Positions 1-7,768 of a DNA stretch of 64,000 bases are shown here, one piece after another. The stretch is taken from contig NZ_BOPH01000027.1 of NCBI RefSeq assembly GCF_016863655.1, forward strand, positions 42,772 through 106,771. The letters run 5' to 3'. This DNA is from Virgisporangium ochraceum. GTDB lineage: Bacteria > Actinomycetota > Actinomycetes > Mycobacteriales > Micromonosporaceae. Both the position numbers and the translations under genes were made by a program. Positions within the stretch are counted from its first letter, which is position 1. Each line of letters begins with the position of its first letter. Below the pieces are notes generated by a model that was not told the DNA's origin, did not search any database, and was given only the letters and a program-made list of their open reading frames with translations.

Positions 1-340
1 GCCGGGTGCGGACGCGCAGCCAGCGCTTGGCGTCCTCGAGCGCCTTGCGCGGCACGTCCAGAACGACGAGGAACCGCTTGGCCATCCGCTCGAAGTGCTC
101 GTAGACCCACTTCATCCCGGCCCACACCCACTCGGCCGCCTGGAAGAACGCGTCCTTCGCCGTCTGCACCGCCCAGTCGCGCATCCGCTGGAAGTAGGTC
201 CGCGTGGGTTCGCTGGTCTCCAGCAGCCACTTCCGGTGGTGCTCGACCTCGTCCCTGGCCCAGTCGGCGTCGGCCTGACCGGCACCGATCCGGCCCCAGA
301 TGCCGGTCTCCTCCGGGTCCTCCTTCGGGTTCGCGCTCAC
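1..340 (-). CDS. Hypothetical helical protein, C-terminus cut by window edge
   Basis: The gene starts at a GTG (338-340) and runs off the left edge after about 113 codons. It reads VSANPKEDPEETGIW at the start, then long amphipathic helices rich in Trp, Arg and Glu (segments AEWVWAGMKWVYEHFERM and KALEDAKRWLRVRTR). No catalytic motif is visible in the part present. It follows two small minus-strand genes and sits at the distal end of what may be a type VII secretion-associated gene string, in which a long helical N-terminus often precedes a variable C-terminal domain. That role is inference; the informative end lies outside the window. The start lies inside a short tandem repeat shared with the stop of the preceding gene. 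Confidence 0.6.
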   Translation of the reverse strand, partial: MSANPKEDPEETGIWGRIGAGQADADWARDEVEHHRKWLLETSEPTRTYFQRMRDWAVQTAKDAFFQAAEWVWAGMKWVYEHFERMAKRFLVVLDVPRKALEDAKRWLRVRTR

Positions 341-410
341 CGCGCACCGCCACGATTTCCGGCGCTCGCCGCGCACCGCCCCGGTTCTCCGGCGCTCACC
401 GCGCACCGCC
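333..410. repeat. Three imperfect tandem copies spanning a stop/start junction
   Basis: Copies of gcgctcaccgcgcaccgcc begin at 333, 362 (one mismatch) and 392, a period of 29-30 bp. On the minus strand each unit carries gcggtgagcgc. In the 392 copy this supplies the TGA stop of the 150-aa gene and in the 333 copy the GTG start of the next gene. The duplication has apparently pushed two once-overlapping genes about 57 bp apart. Confidence 0.75.
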
Positions 411-848
411 CCGCCGCTCGACGCCGTCGAGCAGCGCCTTCCCGCTGGCGTACTCGGCGTCCAGGGCCGTCCGGAAGCCCTTGTCGATCGCGACGAGCGT
501 GTCGCGGATGGCGCCGGCGACCCGGTACCCCTCGCTCAGGTGGTCCCACATGAGGTCGATCGACTCCTCGTGCAGCTTCCAGATGCGCGGGCCCACCGCC
601 AGGTACGGCGGCTCGCCGACGGTCTCCATGTACGCGAGCGCGCCCCGCGCCATCATCAGCTCCTCGTGCGCGGTCCGCCACGCCTCGAGGTGCACCGCGA
701 TGTCCTCCGACGCGTACCGGAGCTGACCGGGCCGCATTCCCAGGTACTCGTCGTAGTGGGGCCCCGATTCGACGGGACGCGGACCCGCCGGCTTCCGCTC
801 GGGCAGCGGAGGCTGCATCCGTCCGGGCAGTTCGTCGAGATCGGCCAT
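396..848 (-). CDS. Hypothetical 150-aa helical protein
   Basis: Unrecognised protein. Residues 1-45 are Pro/Arg-rich and likely disordered, followed by helices with conserved-looking Trp and Tyr residues (LEAWRTAHEELMMARGALAY, then WKLHEESIDLMWDHLSEGY) and a final helix. Start ATG at 848 has a gggag Shine-Dalgarno 6-7 nt upstream. It lies 34 bp after the YbaB-like gene and before the truncated gene at the left edge, so the three are probably co-transcribed. Size and helical content resemble the small partner or chaperone proteins of ESX-type clusters, but no WxG motif in the standard position is visible, so the function is left open. Confidence 0.65.
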   Translation of the reverse strand: MADLDELPGRMQPPLPERKPAGPRPVESGPHYDEYLGMRPGQLRYASEDIAVHLEAWRTAHEELMMARGALAYMETVGEPPYLAVGPRIWKLHEESIDLMWDHLSEGYRVAGAIRDTLVAIDKGFRTALDAEYASGKALLDGVERRGGAR

Positions 849-882
849 GTGCGCTCCCGTTCAGCTCGTCGCCTTCACCCGG

Positions 883-1521
883 TCAACGCACATCGAGCCG
901 CATCAGTTCAACGCGGGCGTGCCCGAGTGCGGCCCGGATCGCGTCGGTCACCTCGACGTCGTCGCGCCGCGACAGCCACTCCGGGTCGGCGGTGCACGTC
1001 AGGGCGCCGTTGCCGGCGAGGGAGACCGTCACCTTCCCGAACGCCGACACGCCGGTCGCGGCGGGGCGCACGCGTCCCTGTACCCGGGTGTCGTCGAGGG
1101 ACGCCAGGATCTCCCCGGTGGTACCGGTCGGCGGGGACGGCTCGGGCAGCGGCGTCGGTTTCGTCGGGACGCCCGGAGGCGGCTCGCCGGTCTCGCCCGT
1201 GACCCAGGCGTCCAGCGCCTTCAGGCGCTCCGGCAACCCGGCGTCGACCAGTCGCCGGTCGGCGACGGCGGCCCGGTCGGCGAGCGCCGCGGCGGCGGCT
1301 TCCGCCACGGCGCCCGCGAGCCTCCCGGTGCCGACCGACCGGCGCCAGCCGTCGCCGAGCGAAACGGACTCCGCCAGCCCGGCCGGGTCGAGGGTGACAC
1401 GCACCGTTCCGGTGCCGTCCGCGCCCTCAACCCGGCCGGGCCCGTCGGTGGACATGTTGTCCAGCGCGTCGAGCGACCGGAGCAGCCGGTCGACCCGCGC
1501 GGCGTCAGCGTCGTCGGTCAT
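883..1521 (-). CDS. YbaB/EbfC-like protein (212 aa)
   Basis: The protein begins MTDDADAARVDRLLRSLDAL and contains a beta-hairpin-like stretch GTVRVTLDPAGLAESVSLGDGW followed by a helix rich in Ala. It then has a Pro/Gly/Thr linker (about 115-140) and a C-terminal half that looks like a second copy of the same fold. This arrangement resembles the actinobacterial YbaB/EbfC nucleoid-associated-like proteins found next to WXG100/ESX genes. The ATG at 1521 was chosen because gaggag lies 6 nt upstream; an ATG at 1533 is in frame but has no ribosome binding site. DNA binding is known for YbaB itself and only inferred here. The start codon and ribosome binding site fall inside a perfect inverted repeat. 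Confidence 0.7.
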   Translation of the reverse strand: MTDDADAARVDRLLRSLDALDNMSTDGPGRVEGADGTGTVRVTLDPAGLAESVSLGDGWRRSVGTGRLAGAVAEAAAAALADRAAVADRRLVDAGLPERLKALDAWVTGETGEPPPGVPTKPTPLPEPSPPTGTTGEILASLDDTRVQGRVRPAATGVSAFGKVTVSLAGNGALTCTADPEWLSRRDDVEVTDAIRAALGHARVELMRLDVR

Positions 1522-1545
1522 TCCACTCCTCATGTCGAGTGGAAT
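1520..1545 (-). promoter_or_regulatory. Inverted repeat overlapping RBS and start of the YbaB-like gene
   Basis: attccactc (1520-1528) and gagtggaat (1537-1545) form a perfect 9-bp inverted repeat with an 8-nt loop. On the minus-strand RNA the hairpin would include the gaggag ribosome binding site and the first base pair of the ATG, so it could block initiation, or the palindrome could be a repressor operator. Confidence 0.5.
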
Positions 1546-1561
1546 CGATTAGAGCGCGGAC

Positions 1562-1593
1562 ACCGGACGAACGACAGGTCTGCGGAGTCCGGT
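1562..1593 (-). terminator. Possible terminator after the GH2 gene
   Basis: accggac (1562-1568) and gtccggt (1587-1593) are perfect 7-bp arms with an 18-nt loop, placed immediately downstream of the GH2 stop (1599) on the minus strand. There is no T tract, as is common in high-GC actinomycetes. The call is weak because the loop is long. Confidence 0.35.
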
Positions 1594-1598
1594 AAATC

Positions 1599-3953
1599 TC
1601 ACGGCGCCCAGGGTGAACCGATGACCCACGTGCTGTCGTTGACCCAGGGATCGGGGTTGCTGTACGCCGGCCCACCCGCGCCGTCGGTCATCCACACCTC
1701 GGCGTTGTAGTGGCGCAGGAACGAGCCGCGGAAGTTCCACGACTCCAGCGACACCCCGGTGCCCGACAGACCGGTGCGGGCGCACCAGGTCGCGTCGGCG
1801 CGGAACAGGGCCGACCCGTCGTTCACCGAGTTCTGTGCCCGGGAGTTGGCGTGCCGCAGGAACTGCCCCGGGAAGTTCACCGACTCGAACGAATAGCACG
1901 ACCCGTCGGCGAGCCCGGCGCGCACGGTGTACGTCGCGTCGGCCTTCGTCGTCGCGTCACTGGACGCGTTGACCACCGCCGTGTACGCGAGGCTGTTCTG
2001 GTGCCGCAGGTACCGGTCGGTGTATCCGGGCGTGGTCACCTGGAACGAGACCCGGCTGTTCACCGGGAGCCCGACCGGCGACAGCGCCGGCGTGTTCCGC
2101 GACGCGGCGATGAGTGCCTGGTTCGCCGCCCGGACCCGGTTCTGGTCGAACTTCACCACCTGACGGTCATAGGTGAGGAACCCGTTCAGCTCGCCTTCCA
2201 GGTCGGTGATCTCGGTGTAGACCGACGCGCTCAACCCCTTGCCCATCATGAGGTTCTGCACGCCGCGCACCAGGCCGACGTACCGGTCGGTCATCGCCGT
2301 CGGGTTCGCCTGCCACTCGTAGGCGAACCACTGGCCGTTCGGGCTGTACTGGTGACCGGGTGTCTGCAGCCCGAGCCCGCCGAACTCGCCGAGCACCGCG
2401 ATCCTGCTGCCCGACGGCACCGGTGAGGCCGGCCCGAGGTACATGTGCCAGTCGTCGATGTCGCCGTTGCCCGGGTTGCCCAGCGACTGGCAGCAGTTGT
2501 ATCCACTGTGGACGTTCACCAGCCGGGTCGGATCGTAGTTCTTCACCATCTGGCCGACGCGCTGGGTGTCGGCGAGCGCCCGCTCGCCCCAGCCCTCGTT
2601 GTAGGTCGTGTACGCGACCACCGACGGCGAACTGCGGTGCTCGTCGACGATCTCGCGCGCCTCCGCCTCGAACTGGGCCTGCTGCGCGTTGGTGGCGTTG
2701 ATGTCCTGCGCGGTGAACGACGGGATGTCCTGCCACACCAGGAGTCCGAGCCGGTCGGCGTGGTAGAACCAGCGCTGCGGCTCGACCTTGATGTGCTTGC
2801 GCACCATGTTGAAGCCCAGGTCCTTGTGCTTCTGCAGGTCGAAGGCCAGGGCCGCGTCGGTGGGCGCGGTGTAGAGGCCGTCGGGCCAGTAGCCCTGGTC
2901 GAGCGTTCCGGTCTGGAACACGAACTGACCGTTGAGCAGCGGCCGCAGCTTGCCGTTCACCATTCCGGTGGTGATCGTGCGCATCCCGAAGTAGTGCGTG
3001 GTGCGGTCGACCTGTGCCCCCGACGCGTTCCGCAGCGTGACGCGGAGGTTGTACAGGAACGGGTCGTCCGGCGTCCAGCGGCGGGCATCGGGCACCGGCA
3101 CGGAGAACTCGGTGAACCCGCCGGTGGCCGTGCCGACCACGGTGGACCCGTTGAGCGCCTCGGCGAGCACGGTGTGCCCGGAGACGTCTCCCCGCGTGAA
3201 CACCCGCACCCGCAAGGTGTTGTTGGACAGGTTCGGGTACATGTCGACGCTGCTGATCGACGAGGCGGGCGTCGGCTCCAGCCACACGGTCTGCCAGATT
3301 CCGGAGACCGCCGTGTAGAAGATGCCGCTGGGCGTCTTGGTCTGCTTGCCGATGAGCGGCAGCGTGTTGTTCTGGCGGCTGTCGGTCGGGTCGTAGACCT
3401 TCACGACGATCTCGTTCGCGCCTCCGATGAGCCGGGGCGTGATGTCGAAGCCGAACCCGTCGTAGCCACCGGTGTGCGAGCCGACGCTCACCCCGTTGAC
3501 GTACACGGTGGTCTGCCAGTCGACGGCGCCGAAGTGCAGTTGCACGCGGCGTCCGGCCCAGGTCGGCGGCACGGTGAACGTGCGGCGGTAGAACAGGTAG
3601 TGCCGGTTGTCGTTGGGCGGACGCATGATGCCCGACAGCGCCGACTCGACCGGGAACGGCACGTTGACGCGCTCCGGCAGCGTCACGCCGAACTGCGGCG
3701 CGTCGTCGGTGACCGACTGGCGCAGTTGCCACTCGCCGTTGAGGTTCTGCCACTCGGGCCGGGTCATCTGGGGTCGGGGGTACTCGGGCAGCGGCGTGCC
3801 GTTGAGGGCCTGCGCGGTCCAGGGTGTGGTCAGCGGCGGGGTCTTGGCCGGGGCGGCCTGCGCGGGCGTGTGCACGAGCAGGCTGGCTGCCGCTGTGGCG
3901 AGGAGCGCCGCGACGGCCAGGATCGGCCTTCGCGACGCGGACATCGGGGACAT
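1599..3953 (-). CDS. Secreted GH2 glycosidase with C-terminal AbfB (CBM42) domain
   Basis: 784-aa exported beta-galactosidase/glucuronidase-superfamily enzyme. A signal peptide (SRRPILAVAALLATAAASLL, cleavage near AQA-AP) is followed by the GH2 jelly-roll (NGEWQL; FPVESALSGI), the immunoglobulin-like domain and the TIM barrel. The barrel carries the acid/base Glu453 in TYNEGWGE and the likely nucleophile Glu523 in VLGEFGG. Residues about 634-784 form an AbfB beta-trefoil with repeated FPGQFLRHAN and FRGSFLRHYN motifs, a family that binds arabinofuranose side chains. Start ATG 3953 has ggagg 5 nt upstream; upstream in-frame codons lack a ribosome binding site. The enzyme acts outside the cell, probably on decorated plant polysaccharide, with the divergent ABC importer taking up the product. 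The exact sugar specificity of GH2 (galactose, mannose, glucuronic acid or other) cannot be fixed from sequence. Confidence 0.88.
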   Translation of the reverse strand: MSPMSASRRPILAVAALLATAAASLLVHTPAQAAPAKTPPLTTPWTAQALNGTPLPEYPRPQMTRPEWQNLNGEWQLRQSVTDDAPQFGVTLPERVNVPFPVESALSGIMRPPNDNRHYLFYRRTFTVPPTWAGRRVQLHFGAVDWQTTVYVNGVSVGSHTGGYDGFGFDITPRLIGGANEIVVKVYDPTDSRQNNTLPLIGKQTKTPSGIFYTAVSGIWQTVWLEPTPASSISSVDMYPNLSNNTLRVRVFTRGDVSGHTVLAEALNGSTVVGTATGGFTEFSVPVPDARRWTPDDPFLYNLRVTLRNASGAQVDRTTHYFGMRTITTGMVNGKLRPLLNGQFVFQTGTLDQGYWPDGLYTAPTDAALAFDLQKHKDLGFNMVRKHIKVEPQRWFYHADRLGLLVWQDIPSFTAQDINATNAQQAQFEAEAREIVDEHRSSPSVVAYTTYNEGWGERALADTQRVGQMVKNYDPTRLVNVHSGYNCCQSLGNPGNGDIDDWHMYLGPASPVPSGSRIAVLGEFGGLGLQTPGHQYSPNGQWFAYEWQANPTAMTDRYVGLVRGVQNLMMGKGLSASVYTEITDLEGELNGFLTYDRQVVKFDQNRVRAANQALIAASRNTPALSPVGLPVNSRVSFQVTTPGYTDRYLRHQNSLAYTAVVNASSDATTKADATYTVRAGLADGSCYSFESVNFPGQFLRHANSRAQNSVNDGSALFRADATWCARTGLSGTGVSLESWNFRGSFLRHYNAEVWMTDGAGGPAYSNPDPWVNDSTWVIGSPWAP

Positions 3954-4067
3954 GTCGCCTCCGTGGGGGTGGGCGGTGGGCGGTTGCGGCGCCGCCGGGG
4001 CGGATGGAGCGGTTTTCATAACGGCGCCGTCACGGCTCTTGACCGTCTCCCAAGCCGTGTGTTTAAC

Positions 4068-4097
4068 GTTATAGAACCCACTGGACGGCCGCGTCAA
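4068..4097 (-). promoter_or_regulatory. Sigma70-like promoter for the GH2 gene
   Basis: Read on the minus strand, TTGACG (complement of 4092-4097) is followed after 18 nt by TATAAC (complement of 4068-4073). This gives a good -35/-10 pair with transcription starting near 4060, about 105 nt before the ATG. Confidence 0.6.
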
Positions 4098-4115
4098 TAA
4101 CCGACCGTCGATGTC

Positions 4116-4147
4116 TGAGAGCGCTCTCGCACCCATCGTGAGCGCTC
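4116..4147. promoter_or_regulatory. LacI-type operator in the GH2/ABC-importer divergent region
   Basis: TGAGAGCGCTCTCG (4116-4129) contains the perfect 12-bp palindrome GAGAGCGCTCTC with the central CG pair of LacI-family operators. A second partial site GAGCGCTC is at 4140-4147. The site is 20-50 bp upstream of the GH2 -35 element and about 52 bp upstream of the lipoprotein start, so it can serve both directions. The LacI gene at the end of the importer operon (8786-9811) is the obvious candidate repressor. Confidence 0.65.
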
Positions 4148-4180
4148 CCTTCCCTCACCCCCGCCCTGAGGAGTCCCTTC

Positions 4181-5278
4181 ATGTCCCTCCGCACGCCCTT
4201 ACGCGGGTCGTCCCGGCGCGCCGTGGGCGCCACCGCCGCGCTGCTCGCCGCTACCACCCTGTTCGCCGGCTGCACCAAGAGCGAGGACGGCGGCACCCCG
4301 TCGACGTCCGGCACCGAGGGCGCCCAGGTCGTCGCGAGCAACTCCGCGCCGGCCGGACCGTCCTGCACGCTGCAGCAGTACGGCGCCGCCAAGCTCGATC
4401 TCAAGAACGCCGTCGTCGGCTTCTCCCAGTCGGAGAAGGAGGCCAACCCGTTCCGCATCGCCGAGACCCAGTCGATCAGAGACGAGGCGGCCAGGCAGGG
4501 CGTCAAGCAACTCCTGGTCACCAACGCGCAGTCACAGCTCAGCAAGCAGATCGCCGACATCCAGGACATGCTCAATCAGGGCGCCCAGTTCCTGATCGTC
4601 GCGCCGCTGAACTCCGACGGCCTGGAGCCGGCCCTGCAGGCGGCCGCCGCCAAGAAGGTCCCGGTGCTCACGATCGACCGGAAGATCAACTCCAAGAGCT
4701 GCAAGGACTACCTGGCGTTCCTCGGCTCGAACTTCGTCGAGCAGGGCAAGCGGGCCGCCGACGCGATGATCAAGGTGACCGGCGGCACCGGCAAGGTGGC
4801 TATTCTGCTTGGTTCGTCCGGAAATAACGTAACTACGGACCGCACCAACGGCTTCGTCGACCAGGCCAAGGCCAAGGCGCCGGGGCTGCAGATCGTCGCC
4901 CAGCAGACCGGCGAGTTCGCCCGCGACAAGGGCCAGCAGGTCATGGAGCAGCTGCTCTCCAGCAACCCGGAGATCACGGCGGTCTACGCCGAGAACGACG
5001 AGATGGCGCTCGGCGCGGTCACCGCGATCAAGGCCGCGAACAGGAAGCCGGGCCAGGACATCAAGATCGTGTCAATTGATGGCACCCGCAACGCCGTACA
5101 GGCCATCGTCGACGGCACGATCAATGCGGTCATCGAGTCGAACCCACGGTTCGGCCCGCTGGCGTTCAAGACGGCGCTGGACTTCTACAACGGTACGGCG
5201 ATCCCCGAGAACGTCATCATCGAAGACCGCGAGTACGACTCGGCCAACGCGCAGTCGTCGCTCGGCAGCGCCTACTAA
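4181..5278 (+). CDS. Sugar ABC transporter substrate-binding lipoprotein (RbsB type)
   Basis: 365-aa periplasmic-binding-protein type 1 (ribose/xylose/galactose class) subunit that captures a sugar outside the membrane. It has an Arg-containing signal peptide ending in the lipobox LFAGC with Cys31 as lipidated residue, then the two-lobed fold with VGFSQSEKEANPFRIAE at the first strand, LIVAPLNSDGLEPAL, and YAENDEMALGAVTAIK. The ATG is preceded by gaggag at 4168-4173. The ATPase gene starts 2 bp after its stop, so it heads a four-gene importer operon ending in LacI. A short stretch (4799-4836) uses unusually AT-rich codons. The ligand is unknown; the neighbouring GH2/AbfB enzyme suggests a monosaccharide released from plant polysaccharide. 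Confidence 0.9.
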   Translation: MSLRTPLRGSSRRAVGATAALLAATTLFAGCTKSEDGGTPSTSGTEGAQVVASNSAPAGPSCTLQQYGAAKLDLKNAVVGFSQSEKEANPFRIAETQSIRDEAARQGVKQLLVTNAQSQLSKQIADIQDMLNQGAQFLIVAPLNSDGLEPALQAAAAKKVPVLTIDRKINSKSCKDYLAFLGSNFVEQGKRAADAMIKVTGGTGKVAILLGSSGNNVTTDRTNGFVDQAKAKAPGLQIVAQQTGEFARDKGQQVMEQLLSSNPEITAVYAENDEMALGAVTAIKAANRKPGQDIKIVSIDGTRNAVQAIVDGTINAVIESNPRFGPLAFKTALDFYNGTAIPENVIIEDREYDSANAQSSLGSAY

Positions 5279-5280
5279 CC

Positions 5281-6831
5281 ATGGCGGCTACGACTCCAAA
5301 GGGAGTGGTCCTGGAGACCCACGAAGTCTCCAAGCGGTTCCCCGGCGTGCTGGCCCTCGACCGGGTCAGCATGTCGGTGGGCCCCGGCGAGGTGCACGCC
5401 CTCGTCGGCGAGAACGGCGCCGGCAAGTCGACGCTCATCAAGGTGCTCACCGGCGTCTACCGGGCCGACGGTGGCGAGGTGCGGTACCGGGGCGCGCCGG
5501 TGAGCTTCGGGCGGCCCCTCGACGCCCAGCACGCGGGGATCTCCACGATCTACCAGGAGGTCAACCTCGTCCCGCTGATGAGCGTCGCGCGGAACCTCTT
5601 CCTGGGACGCGAACCGCGGCGGGTCGGGCTGATCGACGTGGCGCGCATGAACCGCGAGGCGTCGGAGACCCTGGAGCGGTACGGGATCAATGTTGACGTC
5701 ACCCGCCCGCTGCGCTCAATAAGCCTGGGTGCGCAGCAGATGGTCGCCCTGGCGCGCGCTGTCGCGGTCGGCGCTCATGGCGACACGGCACGGGTTCTCG
5801 TCATGGACGAGCCGACCTCCTCGCTGGAGCCGCGCGAGGTCGAGACGCTCTTCCGCGTGGTGCGCGACCTCAGCGCGCAGGGCATCGCCGTCGTCTACGT
5901 GAGCCACCGCCTCGACGAGCTGTACGAGCTCTGCCAGCGGGTCACCGTGCTGCGCGACGGCCGAGTCGTGCACACGGGCCCGATCAAGGGTCTCGACCGG
6001 CTCACGCTGGTCTCGCACATGCTGGGCCGCGACCTGGTCCAGGTGGAACGCGACGGGGTGACCGGGTTCGGCGACCACGGCGAGGCCACGTCCGCGGAGC
6101 CACTGCTGCACGTCGACGGTCTGCGCAAGCGTCACGTCCTCGACGGTGTGTCGTTCACCGTGCGCCCCGGCGAGGTCACCGGCCTGGGTGGGCTGCTCGG
6201 GTCGGGGCGCTCGGAGACCGCGAAGGCCATCGTCGGTGCCCTGCCGCTCGACGACGGCTCGGTGACCGTCGGCGGCCGGACGCTGCGGAGACTCTCCCCC
6301 GCCGCCTCGCTGCGCGAGGGCATCGCGCTGCTGCCCGAGGACCGCAAGGCCGAGGGCATCATCCCCGACCTGTCGGTGCGGGAGAACATCGTGCTCGCCG
6401 CGATGCCCCGCCTGGCGAGAGCCGGGATCGTGACCCGCCGCCGGCAGGACCGCATCGTGCGGACCTTCATGGAACGCCTGCGCATCAAGGCGTCCAGCCC
6501 CGAGCAGCGGGTCGCGGAGCTGTCCGGCGGCAACCAGCAGAAGGTGCTGCTGGCCCGCTGGCTGTGCCTGGAACCGCGGCTGCTGCTGCTCGACGAGCCC
6601 ACCCGCGGCATCGACGTAGGTGCCAAGGCCGAGGTGCAGAAGCTCATCGACGAGCTGGCCCGCGACGGGCTGGCCGTCGTACTCATCTCCTCCGACCTGG
6701 AGGAGCTCGTCGAGGGCGCCGACCGGGTCGTGGTGCTGCGCGCCGGCGCCGTCGTCGGCGAGCTCGCCGGCGACGACGTGAGCGAGCACGCCATCATGGC
6801 CGCGATCGCGCAGGAGGCCGCGGATGACTGA
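5281..6831 (+). CDS. Sugar ABC transporter ATP-binding protein (RbsA/MglA type)
   Basis: 516-aa protein with two ATPase domains in tandem, the normal form for ribose/galactose importers. The first has Walker A GENGAGKST (residues 43-51), signature SLGAQQMVALARA and Walker B VLVMDEPTSSLE. The second has the usual degenerate Walker A (GLLGSGRSE), signature LSGGNQQKVLLARWL near residue 415 and Walker B LLLLDEPTRGID. It starts ATG directly after the lipoprotein stop and its end overlaps the first permease by 8 bp, so translation is coupled. Confidence 0.95.
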   Translation: MAATTPKGVVLETHEVSKRFPGVLALDRVSMSVGPGEVHALVGENGAGKSTLIKVLTGVYRADGGEVRYRGAPVSFGRPLDAQHAGISTIYQEVNLVPLMSVARNLFLGREPRRVGLIDVARMNREASETLERYGINVDVTRPLRSISLGAQQMVALARAVAVGAHGDTARVLVMDEPTSSLEPREVETLFRVVRDLSAQGIAVVYVSHRLDELYELCQRVTVLRDGRVVHTGPIKGLDRLTLVSHMLGRDLVQVERDGVTGFGDHGEATSAEPLLHVDGLRKRHVLDGVSFTVRPGEVTGLGGLLGSGRSETAKAIVGALPLDDGSVTVGGRTLRRLSPAASLREGIALLPEDRKAEGIIPDLSVRENIVLAAMPRLARAGIVTRRRQDRIVRTFMERLRIKASSPEQRVAELSGGNQQKVLLARWLCLEPRLLLLDEPTRGIDVGAKAEVQKLIDELARDGLAVVLISSDLEELVEGADRVVVLRAGAVVGELAGDDVSEHAIMAAIAQEAADD

Positions 6832-7768
6832 GCTCGCCGTCGCCGCGAAGAGACCGGTCGCGCGGTACGTGCAGGACTACGGCGTCTACGGCGCGGTGGC
6901 GGTCCTGTTGCTGTTCAACGCGTTCTTCACCGACAACTTCCTCCAGGTGTCCAACCTGCGCACGCAGCTCGTCCAGGTCGCGCCGGTCGTCATCGTCGCG
7001 CTCGGCATGGCGCTGGTGATCGGCGGCGAGGGCGTCGACCTGTCGGTCGGGTCGGTGATGGCGCTGGCCGCCGCGGTGATCCCGCTGTACCTCGGGTTCG
7101 GCGTGTGGCCGGCGGTGCTGATGGCGCTCGTGGCGGGCGCGGTCGCCGGGCTGGTGAACGGCTCGCTGGTCGCGGTCGTCGGGTTGCAGCCGATCGTGGC
7201 GACGCTGGCGCTGCTGGTCGCCGGGCGCGGGCTCGCGCTGGTGATCGCCGACGGCCAGCTCAAGCAGATCCGCAACGCCGACCTGCTGGCGCTGGGTGAG
7301 GGCGGCGTCCTGGGCCTGCCGCTCATCGCGGCGGTGCTCGCGGTGGTCGTCGGGTTCGTGGTGCACCGCACCACGTACGGGCGCCAGCTCGTCGCGATCG
7401 GCGGCAACCGGCCGGCGGCCCAGCTGGCCGGGTTGCCGGTGAAGCGGGTGCTGATCGTCACGTATGTCCTCTGTGGAGTGTTCGCGGCGCTCGCGGGTGT
7501 GCTCGCCACGGCGCGGCTCACCGCGAGCGACCCGTCGGCGGTCGGCAACCTCATGGAGCTGTCGGCGATCACCGCGGTGGTGGTCGGCGGCACGCCGCTG
7601 ACCGGCGGCCGGATCCGGGTGCTGGGCACGGTCGCGGGCGCGCTGCTCATGCAGCTGCTGCGGGCCACGCTCATCCAGCACGGGCTGCCCGACTCGACCG
7701 CCCAGATGGTGCAGGCGGCCGTGATCCTGGTGGCGGTGTACGTGGCGAGGCAACGGAGGACGCGGTGA
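6824..7768 (+). CDS. Sugar ABC transporter permease 1 (RbsC type)
   Basis: 314-aa BPD-transp-2 family membrane permease with about eight to ten transmembrane segments. It has the conserved GGEGVDLSVGSVMAL motif after the second segment (typical GGIDLSVG of RbsC) and VVVGGTPLTGG near the C-terminus. The ATG at 6824 lies inside the last codons of the ATPase. With the following permease it would form a heterodimeric channel. Confidence 0.92.
   Translation: MTELAVAAKRPVARYVQDYGVYGAVAVLLLFNAFFTDNFLQVSNLRTQLVQVAPVVIVALGMALVIGGEGVDLSVGSVMALAAAVIPLYLGFGVWPAVLMALVAGAVAGLVNGSLVAVVGLQPIVATLALLVAGRGLALVIADGQLKQIRNADLLALGEGGVLGLPLIAAVLAVVVGFVVHRTTYGRQLVAIGGNRPAAQLAGLPVKRVLIVTYVLCGVFAALAGVLATARLTASDPSAVGNLMELSAITAVVVGGTPLTGGRIRVLGTVAGALLMQLLRATLIQHGLPDSTAQMVQAAVILVAVYVARQRRTR

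Noticed and set aside
2445..4100. Long plus-strand open frame antisense to the GH2 gene
   Set aside because: High-GC shadow frame; Arg/His/Val-rich without domains, while the opposite strand encodes a full GH2 enzyme.
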